Assembly (NCBI GenBank): GCA_036927565.1
Contig: JAYESD010000001.1
Span: 115,363,110-115,427,109, forward strand
Direction of reading: 5' to 3'
DNA from: Tuctoria greenei
Taxonomy: Eukaryota > Streptophyta > Magnoliopsida > Poales > Poaceae
DNA length: 64,000 nucleotides
Part shown: in pieces, positions 1-11,608 of the stretch
Layout of the letters: the number at the start of each line of letters is the position of its first letter
Numbering within the stretch: the first letter of the stretch is position 1
The notes under the pieces: generated by a model
Told to the model about the DNA's origin: nothing
The model's input: only the letters and a program-made list of their open reading frames with translations
The model's database searches: none
Position numbers and translations under genes: made by a program

Positions 1-435
1 AAATATCGGATAAGTCCGGAAAGGACCGGACTAGTTCGAAGTCGTCTAGAGAGAAAATCGGACAAGTCTGGCCAAACATCGGACAAATCTGACTTTAAAC
101 AAAGAGGAAATCGGACAAGTCCGCTGGAACACTGGACTAGTCCGGAAAAGTCCAAGGACTTAGCAATTTTGAAGGATTCTTGGAATATCAGACAAGTCTG
201 AAAGTTTCCAGTGCCAAAAATCAGACTAGTCCGCAGCAAAAACGGACAAGTCCGTTTTTAGTCAGAGAGAAATCGGACTAGTCCTCAGCAAAATTGGACT
301 AGTCCGCACTTTCCTACGTTTTAAGTGCGATTTTGCTCCAAATCAATTTTAAACTCGTTCCTCTTGTTGTGGGTTAATGTTAAACATGTATATGAGTGTA
401 TGTAGGGCATGATGCATGAAAATGAGGGTGTTACA
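1..435 (-). repeat. 3' LTR (5' part only) of the Tekay-like element
   Basis: On the minus strand the LTR starts at 435 with TGTAACACCC and matches 7645-8079. It contains many copies of degenerate palindromic motifs of the type CGGACTAGTCCG and CGGACAAGTCCG. Compared with the other LTR it lacks a block of roughly 25 bases near position 190 (present near 7810-7835), plus scattered substitutions, so the two LTRs have diverged by both point changes and repeat-unit loss. The rest lies before the window. Confidence 0.9.
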
Positions 436-3400
436 AACCTACCCCCCTTAAAATGAATCTCGCCCTCGAGATTCAACGCGGAAGAGAAAAGATAGGGAAA
501 GTCCTTCTTGATATCATCCTCCAATTCCCACGTTGCTTCTTTTTCGGTGTGGTGCTTCCATTGAACTTTACACCATCTAATAACCTTATTCCTTGTGACT
601 CTCTCCTTAGTTTCCAAGATTTTGACCGGTTGCTCGGCATAAGTCAAATCTTCCTCTAATTCCAATTCTTCCATTGGCACTTGTTCTTACGGTACTCTCA
701 AGCACTTCTTGAGCTGGGAAACATGAAAGACATCATGTACGTCTGAAAGATGAGCTGGCATCTCCAACTTATATGCTACTTCTCCTCTTTTGTCCAAAAT
801 CTTGAACGGTCCAATATAGCTAGGTGCTAGCTTTCCTCTTATGTTAAACCTCTTATGACCTCTCATTGGTGACACCTTGAGGTAAACAAAATCTCCCACT
901 TCAAAGGCTAGTTTCCTTCTCCTATTTTCTGCATAGCCTTTTTGCCTTGATTGGGCAGCCCTCAAGTTTTCACAAATTATTTGGACTTGCTTTTAGGCTT
1001 CTTGCAACACATCCGGACCAAATACTTGAGTTTCTCCTACCTCATTCCAGAACAAAGGTGTCCTACACTTCCTCCCATAAAGCGCTTCATATGGTGACAT
1101 CTTCAAACTTGCTTGGTAACTATTGTTGTATGAAAATTCCGCGTATGGCAAGCTTTTGTCCCAAATCTTCCCATGCTTTAAAGCATAAGCTCTTAACATG
1201 TCCTCCAAAATCTGATTGGTCCTCTCGGTTTGTCCATCCGTTTGAGGGTGATATGTTGAACTAAAATTCAACCTTGTTCCCAAAGCTTCATGCAATTTTT
1301 GCCAAAATCTGGAGGTAAATTGAGAACCTCTATCCGACACGATCTTCTTCGGGACTTCGTGTCGACACACAATATGCTCCACGTATATTTAGTCCAATCG
1401 TGTGGTTGTATATTTGGTCTTCACGGGGACAAAATGAGCTGACATGGTTAAGCAATCCACAATTACCCAAATTGAGTCATACTCGGACTGAGTACGTGGT
1501 AACCCAACTATGAAGTTCATTCCAGTTTCTCCCCACTTCCATTCTGGAATCTTCAACGGTTGCAATAATCTGACTGGCCTTTGATGTTCCGCCTTGACTC
1601 GTTGGCACACATCACACAATGCCACATATTCAGCTATGTCCTTTTTCATGCTATCCCACCAATAGCAAGCCTTCAAGTCTTTGTACATCTTTGTACAACC
1701 AGGGTGAATTGAGTAAGGTGAGTCATGTGCCTCCTTTAATATTGTCTCCCGAATATGCTTTACATTAGGCACAACGATCCTCTTTCCAAGCCATAAGGTA
1801 CCATGTTCGTCTTCATCAAATCTGAATTCTCTCCCTTCCTCGATCCTTTCCTTGATTTCCTTGATCTCCTCATCCGCGGTTTGTGCCTCTCGAATTTCTT
1901 GCTCCAAGTTCGGGTTTAACTCCATCATCTCCATCTCATTTACAAACCCGAGGTTCAACCGTTCAAACTCCTTGCATAACTCAGATGGTAACTCTCGAAC
2001 TGTGAGTTGGTGACTTATTCCCTTTCTACTCAAAGCATCGGCCACTACATTGGCCTTTCCCGGATGATAGTTGATCCCCAAATCATAATCTTTGATGAGC
2101 TCCAACCATCTCCATTGCCTCAAGTTCAGATCCGTTTGTGTGAAAATATACTTCAAACTCTTATGATCCGTATAAATTTCACACCTATGTCCAAGAATAT
2201 AGTGCCTCCAAATCTTCAATGCATGTACCACGGCTGCAAATTCTAAATCATGTGTTGGGTAATTCTGCTCATGTTTCTTCAATTGTCTTGATGCATAGGC
2301 GACCACTTGACCTTCTTGCATCAATACAAATCCAAGTCCTTGTCTCGATGCGTTGCAATAAATGTCAAAACTCTTGCTTACATCCGGCAATACCAAAACT
2401 GGGGCTGTTGTCAACCTCTTCTTTAACTCCTCAAAACTGTTTTGACAAGCTTCAGTCCATTGGAAAGCCTTTCCCTTCATTAGCAACTCCATCATAGGCT
2501 TGGCTATCTTGGAGAAGTCCTTGATAAACCGACGGTAATATCCAGCCATCCCAAGAAAACTCCTTATTTCCTTGTAATTTTGCAGCGGTTCCCACTTCAA
2601 CACGTCTCTCACTTTTCCGAGGTCAACCGATACTCCTCCTCCTGAAATTATATGACCCAAAAACGACACCTCTCTCAACCAAAACTGACACTTGTTGAAC
2701 TTGGCATACAATTGATGCTCCCTCAATTTCTGTAGCTTAAGCCTCAAGTGTTCCTCATGTTCCTTCTCATCTTTCGAGTAGATCATAATGTCATCAATAA
2801 ACACCACAACGAACTTATCCAAGTACTCCATGAAGACCTTATTCATGAGGTACATAAAGTAGGCTGGCACATTTGTCAATCCAAAGGACATCACGGTGTA
2901 CTCATAAGATCCATACCGTGTTCTAAAAGCTGTCTTGGGTATGTCCGATGGTCTAATCTTCATTTGAAAGTATCTCGACCTCAAATCAATCTTGGAGAAG
3001 ACACAAGCACCCTTCATCTAATCAAACAAGTCCTCTATACGTGGCAAGGTGTACTTGTTCTTGATTGTTACCTCGTTGAGAGCTCGGTAATCCACACACA
3101 TCCTTTGGGATCCATCCTTCTTGTCCACGAACAGCACGGGCGCTCCCCAAGGTGAAGAGCTAGGGTGAATAAAACCCTTCTCTGATTGCTCTTGAATTTG
3201 CTTCTTGAGCTCCGCTAATTCCAAAGGAGGCATCCTATACGGCCTCTTAGCTATAGGTGCAGTTCCACTTATTAAATCAATAATAAACTCAATGTCTCGA
3301 TCAGGTGGCATACCTGACAACTCGTCCGGAAAAACATCCAAAAATTCACACACCACTGGAATCTCCTCAATTGCGGCACCGTCCATATGATTCAACTCCA

Positions 3401-4997
3401 ATTGCTTCGATGCGGTTTGAGATGCTTCAAATAATACCGTGATCCCTTCTTCGTTGGTCAACTTCACCGTCTTCGTGGGACACTTAATAACTCCATTGTG
3501 CTTCCTCAACCAGTCCATACCAAGTATAATGTCCAATTCTTGAGAATCCAAAACAATAAGGGTGGCAGAGAAGTCTACCCCCCTTATTCTAAGGATTACT
3601 TTTGGACATACTATATTTGTCCTCATCTCTCCTCCAGGAGACTTAACCAATAGAGTAAACTTCATATGAGAGATAGGCAAACTATACTTGGCAACATACT
3701 TCGATGCAATGAATGAATGCGATGCTCCAGAATCAAATAACATAGTCGCGGGGTTGGAGTTGGCGAGAAACATACCAATGACCACGTCGTCCGCTTGTTG
3801 AGCATCCTCCGTAGAGACATGGTTTACGTTGCCACGAGCAAAATTCTGTTGTACGTGGTTCCCTTGTGGTTGTCCTCCATTGGGTCTTGGGTTTTGCCTC
3901 GGTGCATTGCTTCCTTGACCAAGGACTGACTTAGGACATTGATGCGCAAAGTGTCCAGCTTCTCCACAAGTATAACACTTCTTAACTCCACCGGAATTAT
4001 TGGGAGGAGCTTGGTTTTGAGAATTTGCACCAGGGGAATTAGCACGAGGCGCATAAGGCATTAGAGGCCTAGGTGCTTGCATGACAGGGCGCTGCTGCAC
4101 AAACTGAGTTGGGCGTGGTGCATAACCAGGGCATTGAGCAGGAATAGAAGAGCTGTAATGGGGCGCATTGGGTGGTGCAAAGCGAGGGCGCACATTACTT
4201 CCTTGTTGTTGTCCTTGATATGGCGCCTTCCTCTTGATTTCTTGTTCCATCTCACGGATCTTGTTCTCAACCACAATTGCTTTGTCCACAAGCTTCTGGA
4301 AATTTGCATAGTCACAATTGAGCAATTGCACTTGAGTTTCATTGTTGAGGCCTCTCATGAACAAGTATTGCTTTCGGCTGTCCCGACTAACATCCTCAGG
4401 CGCATACCTTGAGAGTTGAGTGAATTTATTGAGATATTCACTCACACTTGATCTTCCTTGCCTTAAATTCTCAAATTCTTGCCTCTTCAAGATCATAACT
4501 CCCTCCGGCACATAATGAGAACGAAAATTTTCCTTGAATTCGGCCCAAGTAATTCTATCTTGGTCCTCATGAGCATTGCAATAAGAATCCCCCCAATCTG
4601 CAGCTGCTCCAACTAGTTGATGAGAAGCAAATAAGACCTTCTCCCGGTCACTGCATTGGACAATAGCTAGCTTCTTCTCCACTGACTTGAGCCAATCATC
4701 CGCATCCATAGGGTCGGCAGCTTGAGCAAAGGTTGGCGGCCTAGTCCTCATAAACTCTCCCAACCGGTTATGAGTAGGCGGGGGTGGCGATGGAGGCATG
4801 TGGGGCTGATTATTGATGTTGCCAGCCTGCAGCTGTCCCATAGTTTGTATCATGGTCTGCACGAGCTGGTTTTGCAGAGCCAATAGATGCTCAATGTTGA
4901 TAGCTCCCTGAGTAGATCCTTATCCAATGTTGTTCTGAGGTACTCCATGGTTCTCCTCCTCATCATTGCCATCCCTCTGGTTGCGAGTCCTCACCAT
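321..4997 (-). pseudogene. Tekay-like gag-pol polyprotein with chromodomain, five in-frame stops
   Basis: One reading frame runs from an ATG at 4997 to 321 (about 1,558 codons) with no frameshift seen. Domains in order: Gag; a CCHC knuckle (CYTCGEAGHFAHQC); an aspartic protease with FDSGASHSF; RT with VVFIDDIMIYSK; RNase H; integrase with an HHCC finger (start HPGCTKMYK) and core; and a chromodomain (about 680-470). In-frame stops lie at 4920-4922, 3018-3020 (in RT), 1389-1391 and 993-995 (in integrase) and 687-689 (before the chromodomain). The first integrase catalytic Asp is Asn (MNFIVGLP instead of the usual MDF) and the first RNase H catalytic Asp is also Asn (YCNASRQG). The frame runs through the polypurine tract and ends inside the 3' LTR. 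The element is dead, but decayed only by substitutions. Confidence 0.92.
436..450 (-). other. Polypurine tract of the Tekay-like element
   Basis: On the minus strand a run read as TAAGGGGGGTAGG directly precedes the LTR start TGTAACACC at 435. This is the expected priming site for plus-strand DNA synthesis. The gag-pol frame is still open across it. Confidence 0.75.
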
Positions 4998-5250
4998 CTG
5001 AAGGAAAGCAATAGGTAAGAATTAGAGAACGTCCCCAACTATATGCATCAAGGGATATGAGACCAAACAACTAGCTACACTAGCCTAGGTGGACATGGCA
5101 ATGCTAAAGCACCCCAAAATCCTCTATTAAGCACACAAGCAAACAATATATATAGCAAACAGCACTCGAAGCAAAAATACATCGATTCCTGAGTGCTCCT
5201 ATGTGCTCTAAAGTGTCCATTCTATATAGGCTGCATCCTACGGTCAACCT

Positions 5251-5265
5251 GTGGCTCTGATACCA
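5251..5265 (-). other. Primer-binding site, tRNA-iMet type (Tekay-like)
   Basis: The minus strand reads TGGTATCAGAGCCAC, the complement of the 3' end of initiator tRNA-Met, which is used by many plant LTR elements. It lies five bases inside the LTR end at 5271 and fixes that boundary. Confidence 0.85.
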
Positions 5266-5270
5266 ATCCG

Positions 5271-8079
5271 TGACGCCTGGTTCCAAAAAATGAACCAAGC
5301 TAATGCATATGTGTGCCTAGGATGTTCATCACACATACACGAGTGCAATCACAAAAGGATATACAGAAAATTACCACAGAACAAAATTAATTAACCAAAT
5401 TTTATTACACAAACCAGATTATCCTCGAATACAACCTCTAATGAATATTTGTGACAAGTTCAACTAATGCGGCGGAAATAAACTAATTAGGCAAACTAAA
5501 CATCTAGGCAGCATAAGCAATAGGGTATAGCGCAGCTCCAATAACACCACAGGCAAAGCTGACGGTAGACACGGCCTAGAACTCCGCATTATCACCATTA
5601 AACTCCCAATCCTGACCTGCAACTGTTGCGGGGGATTGCAAGAGTGAGTACATGTCGTACTCAGCAAGTGTGGAAAGTATGACATGTGGCTGATTCAAAT
5701 GTCGACAATAATAATGGCTCAGTGCTGAAAAGTACATTAAAACATTTGAAAAACAATATATTATATGTATGTGAAGTAAACCCATCATAACCATAAGTAA
5801 TTCCGTAATACCAGTCCATAATTCACCATCCTCATCCATAATTCCAGATTTCACCATTCGCCAATAACCATATTCAATACCAGAAATTAATCCATAACCA
5901 TAATACCAACCATAACCATCCCAATATCGGGTACCCTCTAATCATGGAAGTTGTCCAGGTGCTCATAACCGGGAGCACGACTATCATGATAGTTTTATTT
6001 AACTCTGCAGAGTTTGTACCTCTTTACCCACGTGTTTGTGATTTCATCACCTTTCAGTGACTAAGAACCTCTATTATGCCGACTAACACTTCCGTCGGTG
6101 TGTGGCCAAGAGATCACAAAATAGCCTTTACAAAGGGATTACTAGCCTATTTAGACCCCACTGAGGTTTCACCGGTGGTGATGCCTCCAACTGAGCACAT
6201 CTTCAATCAAGGGCCCCCTCTTGAGCCATTCGGATCCCAGGGTAGTCCCACAAATCATCAACAAACCCAATCCGACTACCCCTTCCCCGAGCATCCACAA
6301 TAGTCCAAACAGCTTAGCAAAGCCCTAATTAATCAGCTACGCCGCACTCATACTTGGCCTCGTGGTGGCACTGTAGTCCTGGCTTATTCTCGCATGAACC
6401 GGTCCTTAGATCTAAAGCAAGCAAACCACCATAACATCCAACCCATCCACATACCAGGCTTGCTTAGATCACCCATTACCATATCATATTTAACCAGTTC
6501 ATGTTAACCATAATCTCATCCCTACATAATTAAATTGTGTGGTATAGTTGGTTTCCATCCCAGTTGATTAAGCGAGGTAAAAGGTAAAAAGCCCTTTCCC
6601 GACTCTCAACCATATATTCTAGGTGACAAGGGTGGTTAAACAAAGCTAGTAAACTCCCTATCATAGGATTCCCATCAAATTGACACAAGCATGCAATTTT
6701 TCAAACAAAACATTTATTTTAAAATAGGATCAATATGCTTCAAGGACACTTGCCTTGCTCTTGCTGTTGATTAGGGTCAAAGCCTTCAAACTCTTGGTGC
6801 TGTAGATCCTCCGCGGCACTTTCTAGCGCAAATCCGTCTAATCCACATAATAAACATACAAGACAAGAAACACAATCAAAGAGTGCACAAATATTACTCA
6901 ATATGACATGACACGCATGATTGATGCAAATGCAAGGTAGAACTTGTTAATTGATTGCTTTTAATGATCACTAACTAGTTCTAATAGCTTTTAACAAGTT
7001 TATACATGTTTGGATTCGATTAGATCAAATTTTAGAATTAATTCAACCCAATTTAACCAGGAAGATTGGACTAGTCCGCTAGGGACCGGACAAGTCTGCA
7101 CTTTGCGAGATCAGAAGATTAGGGTTTTCTAGATCGACGTAAATTCGGAGATTAGGGGTTAAATTCTCGTAAGGAAAAGAGAATAGAAGGTATACCAGGT
7201 GTTTAGAACTCCAATGAATCAAGAAACTTGGAGGTAACACTTGGATCTTGGTGATCTAGGTTTGGTGATAAACTTTGAGACGAATTGGTGATGGAGAACG
7301 AAAACTTGGTGGAGATCTTGATCCTCTTTTGTTTCCTCCTTTTCTTCTTCTTGCTTGGGATCTTCTCCTCCCTCCTTGGTGGTGGCTCTCCACGAACTAG
7401 GGTTTGGGTGGGGTGGAAAAGTGACAAATAGATGTCAATCCAAGGGGTGGGGTTGTTTATATAGACGTGGAGGCTAAGGTTAGATGGATTTTGAGTTTGG
7501 GATGAGTAGAGGCCGGTTTAGAGTCCCACACGGGCTCTAAAAGAGTTAGGCACGACGTCCCTAGCCCACTTAACGTGAAACCCAAGAAACAAGTCGTAAA
7601 ACAAAAGATCAACTCGGAGTCGTGAAATATCAGACAAGTCCAGAAAGGATTGGACTAGTCTGAAGTCGTCCAGAGAGAAAATCGAACAAGTCTGGCCAAA
7701 CATCGGACAAATCCGACTTTAAACAGAGAGGAAATCGGACAAGTCCGCTGGAACACCGGACTAGTCCGGAAAAGTCCAAGGACTTAGCAATTTTCAAGGA
7801 TTCTTAGAATATCGGACTAGTCCGCACAAAATCGGACAAGTCCGAATGTTTCCAGTGCCAAAAATCAGACTAGTCCGCAGCAAAAATGGACAAGTCCGTT
7901 TTTAGTCAGAGAGAAATCGGACTAGTCCTCAGCAAAATCGGACTAGTCCGCACTTTCCTGCGTTTTAAGTGCGGTTTTGCTCCAAATCAATTTTAAACTC
8001 GTTCCTCTTGTTGTGGGTTAATGTTAAACATGTATATGAGTGTATGTAGGGCATGATGCATGAAAATGAGGGTGTTACA
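5271..8079 (-). repeat. 5' LTR of the Tekay-like element (about 2.8 kb)
   Basis: The LTR starts at 8079 (TGTAACACCC on the minus strand) and ends at about 5271 (GGCGTCA), next to the primer site. The first 450 bases from 8079 carry the array of CGGACTAGTCCG / CGGACAAGTCCG palindromic motifs, placed in the U3 enhancer region; a few more occur near 7065-7100. A TATA-like box lies at about 7456-7464 on the minus strand (CTATATAAAC), suggesting transcription starts near 7430. Short open frames inside it (for example a Lys-rich one at 7203-7427) have no recognisable domain and are probably not genes. Confidence 0.85.
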
Positions 8080-8084
8080 GCTCC

Positions 8085-9892
8085 GACACCAGCTATCATG
8101 GATCTGGATCTAGAGATGTCGCATGAAGCTCCCGTGGTAGCGCCAGACCACAGGGGAAATGTTCGTGATGAAGTGTCGTCGATCTGAGAGCAGGTGGCTG
8201 ATGTTCCTGCTTTGGAGCCAGAGATGGTAGAAGCTCCGGCACCTAAGCCAGAGGTAACCAAAGTTCCGGCTCCAGAGCTGGAACTAGTTGAAGCTCCAGC
8301 ACCTGCGCCAGATGAAGTTTAAGCTCCAGCACCCGAATCGAAGGTAGTTGAAGCTCTGATCCCCAAGTCGGAGATGGTTGAGTACTAGCCCCTGAGCCGG
8401 AGGTGGTGGGGGCTCCGGGCTAAGCTCCAACGTCAGCTCCAGAAGTGATTACCCTGGAGGTGCTCATGTCAGAGTCCGGGCATCCACAAGAGACAGTGGC
8501 AGGTCCTCCACCCGCAGAGCCGATGATTGAAGATCCAACAGGGGGACCTTCCTCGTTAGCCCCGAAGCTTGAAGTTCCCACTGCAGGACCCTCCTCACCC
8601 ATGACAGATGCAGAAGAGCTCCCGGAGGGCGGCCCTAGTACCGTAGAGCCACAAGGGACCACACTTGTGCAATGGGACCCAATTGCTGTTTTTGAAGATC
8701 CGCTCGAGCCGACAGGAGAGATACGGGCTGGTCCGGAGCCAATTCCTTTGGCGTTGTCTATAGAAAATGCCTGCTCCAGTCTTCGTCAGGTCCTGCTCGC
8801 CTTCGACTATGAAAGCAAGACTCTTGAAGAAGAGCGCAACACCTTGAGGCGTTGGCACAACATACTTCACTTCGAGACAAAGCTAACACAATCAAGGCTT
8901 GCGGACCAGCGGGAATGGGTGGCCAAGGAGAAGGCCCGGTTAGCACTAATGGACCGCTTCCTGAACGAGTGGGAGGCTGCCATTAAGGCTCTCGACCAGA
9001 AGACTCGAGAGATTTTCTAACATTCTCGGGAGACCAATGAGGATGCTGACGATCGTCAGGACAACCTCAATGAATTAAATGAAGTGCTCCTCAAGCACCA
9101 TGAGGGCCTCGACGAGAGGGAGGAGAAGCTCTTGGAGAAGCAGGAGGACATTTTCAAGAGGGAGGAGGAGCTCGCCCAGAGGCTGTATCTGGGGGATCCG
9201 GGCTTGGCAGACTGCACCAAAAAGTTTGAAGAGCGGTGCAAGCAAGAAGAGGAGAAAAATTGGCGGGTGGGACAGGAGCTCTCCAGGAGAGAGGCTGAAG
9301 TCTCCACTATGGAGGAAAAAGTGAGGGGTAGGGAGAAGGATCTGGCAAACCGCCAGAACCGCATCCACTTTGGGGAGACGGAGCTCGACGACCGTGAAAA
9401 GCAGGTGGATGAAAGTATTCAGCAACATGCCAAGAGGTCGAGCGCATTGCCCGAGAAGGTTCGGAGCTTGCGGCCGCCAGAAGGTCATTGGAGGAACTGA
9501 GGAGTTTGAGGGAGACTGAGTCCCAGCAAGTCTGGGACTTCCTGGGTCATGCTAACAAGGCTTCGGTGCCGCTTCGCTTCAGTTCAGTACGTCTGGCTGA
9601 CCCGGAACCAGAGCTGGAGAAGGCGCTGGTGGCATTGAGCTCTACCAGCAACAAGCTGGACGCAATGGGTGACATCATCGTCAACCAACTGGAGACGGAG
9701 GGGAAGATTTTGGCCAAGAATGTCACCGAATATGTGCTAACGTGTTTCAAAAGTCGGGACCCCCAATTATCTTTAGATCCGGTGGTCGAAGGACCCATCC
9801 TTGAAGAAGAAGATGCTGCTAGGGCCAGCGTTCGAGAAGCTACTGAAAAAGTTGCCGCATTTTCCATAGGACCTAGGACCTCCAGTCGCTAG
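8085..9892 (+). pseudogene. Antisense coiled-coil ORF inside Tat element 1
   Basis: This frame reads opposite to the gag-pol of the element that holds it. The first part (8085-8700) encodes Pro/Ala/Glu-rich repeats built on GAAGCTCCAGCACC-like units. The middle (about 8800-9480) is a strongly charged coiled coil, for example EREEKLLEKQEDIFKREEEL. The C-terminal part (9488-9892) is a mixed helical region. The parts fit one protein broken by an in-frame TAA at 9018-9020, a frameshift near 9435 and further stops before 8445. The N-terminal end is cut by the Tekay-like insertion at 8080. Some Tat elements (maize Grande) are known to carry an antisense ORF at this position; whether this one is homologous to it I cannot tell. 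No enzymatic motif is visible. Confidence 0.65.
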
Positions 9893-10180
9893 GACCTTTT
9901 TATTTTGCCTTTCACTTGTAATCCTCATTTTGTAATCCAACCCTTTGAATGAATGAAATATAATCTTCTTGAATAAATGAATTCCATTTTGTATTTGTCT
10001 TCAATGCATTGCCTTTTATATTGTTGGCCCCCTGGTATATATGCACAATTTGATTGCAGACATGTACGAATAGGAATTGACAATGTCTTGATGACTTTAC
10101 TCCTCAGTCGTTGCCAACTCGATAGCTTTGAGTTCCAAAGTTTACCTCCAACATCTCCAGGGACCCTTTGTGACATTGAT
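9893..10180. other. Spacer between antisense ORF and minisatellite
   Basis: This AT-rich stretch follows the stop of the antisense ORF at 9892. It includes AATGAATGAAATATAATC near 9948, which could serve as a plant-type polyadenylation region for the antisense ORF. Nothing else is recognisable. Confidence 0.35.
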
Positions 10181-10870
10181 GGCAGGCCCCCTGGAAGTTG
10201 TTGGAGCTAGGTAGGTCCGACGGCGTCCACTATCAACGCTTAGGAATGTTGATGGTGGGTCCCCTGGGGGTTGTCGTATCTTGGTAGGTCCGACGGCGCC
10301 CACTGTCAACGCTCAGAAACGTCAACGGTGACCCCCCTAGGAGTTGGATGAGCTTGGTAGGTCCGACGGTGCCCACTATCAACGCTTAGGAACGTTGACG
10401 GCGGGCCCCCTGGGGGTTGTCGGAGCTTGATAGGTCTGACGGCGCCCACTGTCAACACTCAGAAACGTCAACGACGGGCCCCTGGGAGTTGTCGGAGCTT
10501 GGTATGTCCGACGGCGCCCACTGTCAACTCGTAGAAATGTCGAAGGCGGGCCTGCTGGGAGTTTTCTAAGCTTAATAGGTCCGATGGCACCCTACTGTCA
10601 ATGCGTAGAAACATCGACGGCGGGCCCCCTAGGATCATGGGAGCTTCTTGGCTTCAACGGTGTCCACCATCAACACATAATACATCGACAGCGAATCTTC
10701 TCGAGATGATTTCTCTACCATCTTCGTTTAGATTCTCGTTAATTTTTCACGTCGACGGTTGGCCCCCAAGGGTGTTTTTAGAGCTTGGCAGCTCCGAGGA
10801 CGACCACTTTTAACGTATAAAATGTCGACGGCAGGCCCCCTGGAGGTTGTCAGAGCTTAGCAGCTTCGGC
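10181..10870. repeat. Minisatellite, about 73 bp unit, about 9 copies, in the Tat 3' spacer
   Basis: About nine degenerate units of roughly 73 bases follow one another. Each contains GGCGGGCCCCCTGGGGGTTG, then TAGGTCCGACGGCGCCCACT, then a GTCAAC-type motif and a GTTGAC-type motif, so each unit can fold on itself. The first six units are regular; the last three are degenerate and more variable in length. Tandem repeats in the 3' spacer are known for Tat-lineage elements, which can seed satellite DNA. No flanking direct repeats or spacers of the CRISPR kind exist; this is eukaryotic DNA. Confidence 0.88.
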
Positions 10871-11608
10871 ACCGACCACCATCGCCATGAGTTTTTCATT
10901 TTTCCTGCACATCAAAGACAAGAAAAACAGTAAAATTTGTCCTCTCATATATAACTTGTTTGCAACTTACTGTTCTTATTTGAATTTTAGATCCAAATGA
11001 ACTCATAATAACAAGTACATCAATATAATTTCTTCAGATCCGAATGCCTTCCGGACCCGCCCTACTGAGGCCTGCTGGAATATTGGTAGAGTGGTGTACT
11101 TAGGGTGCTTGACAAGTCTAAGTCGATAGCGCACTCCGGACTTGTCATTGGCTTTGACGTTCAGGCGAGTAGACCATCTAGCAATGCTAAGATTCAAAAA
11201 AGATTATCAATATAACTTGTATATCATAAGAATAACTTGGACTAAATCTCAAAAAGAATTGCACAACTTCGTTATAGACAAAAAGGAAGAAATAATAAAA
11301 GAAACGAGCCTGTACAAAACAAATGCACGTGGAGTCTGTTTTCACACAATAATTTATTTCATTATAGGTCCGAATTACAGGGGAGACAAGGACACACTTT
11401 GGGTACAGAACCAGGCCAAGTGTGCTATTCATCTTGTTCTAACCCAGGGTAGGTAGCTACACTTATAGTACAATGACCAAGTTAAGTTTGCTTGAACTGC
11501 ATGGACCCTCCCGGAGGGGTCCAGATGTTCTCCTTTAGGACCTACCCACCTCTGTTCATAGGCTCTATAATTTACATTGTATGTAATTACAAACTCATCT
11601 CTGTGAAA
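10871..11608 (-). other. Tat element 1: 3' spacer next to integrase
   Basis: This is a non-coding stretch between the minisatellite and the end of pol. On the reverse strand it is clearly related to 63421-64000 of Tat copy 2 (for example the block around 11041-11170 corresponds to 63840-63960, and both hold a CTCCGGGAGGGTCC-type motif). Conservation in both copies shows it is an original part of the element. Confidence 0.7.

Larger units (their letters stand above)
1..8079 (-). mobile_element. Tekay-like Ty3/gypsy retrotransposon, nested, cut by window start
   Basis: A long-LTR chromodomain Ty3/gypsy element reads on the minus strand. The order from high to low coordinate is 5' LTR (5271-8079), primer-binding site, gag-protease-RT-RNase H-integrase-chromodomain (4997-321), polypurine tract and the first 435 bases of the 3' LTR. 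The LTR length (about 2.8 kb), the tRNA-iMet-type primer site and the C-terminal chromodomain point to the Tekay/Del chromovirus lineage by family knowledge. The outer end at 8079 lies inside the antisense ORF of the Tat element that starts at 8080, so this element inserted into that one. The second target duplication lies outside the window. It carries five in-frame stops and two altered catalytic residues, so it cannot be autonomous. Confidence 0.9.

Noticed and set aside
3018..3020. Programmed stop-codon readthrough between gag-protease and RT of the Tekay-like element
   Set aside because: Four other in-frame stops and two altered active-site residues show plain decay.
7620..8079. Short repeated motif in the LTR as a CRISPR or telomere-like array
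   Set aside because: Motifs are irregularly spaced palindromes within a defined LTR, present in both LTRs of the element.
10181..10870. Regular repeats that could suggest a CRISPR array
   Set aside because: Units are contiguous and degenerate with no unique spacers, inside a plant retrotransposon.
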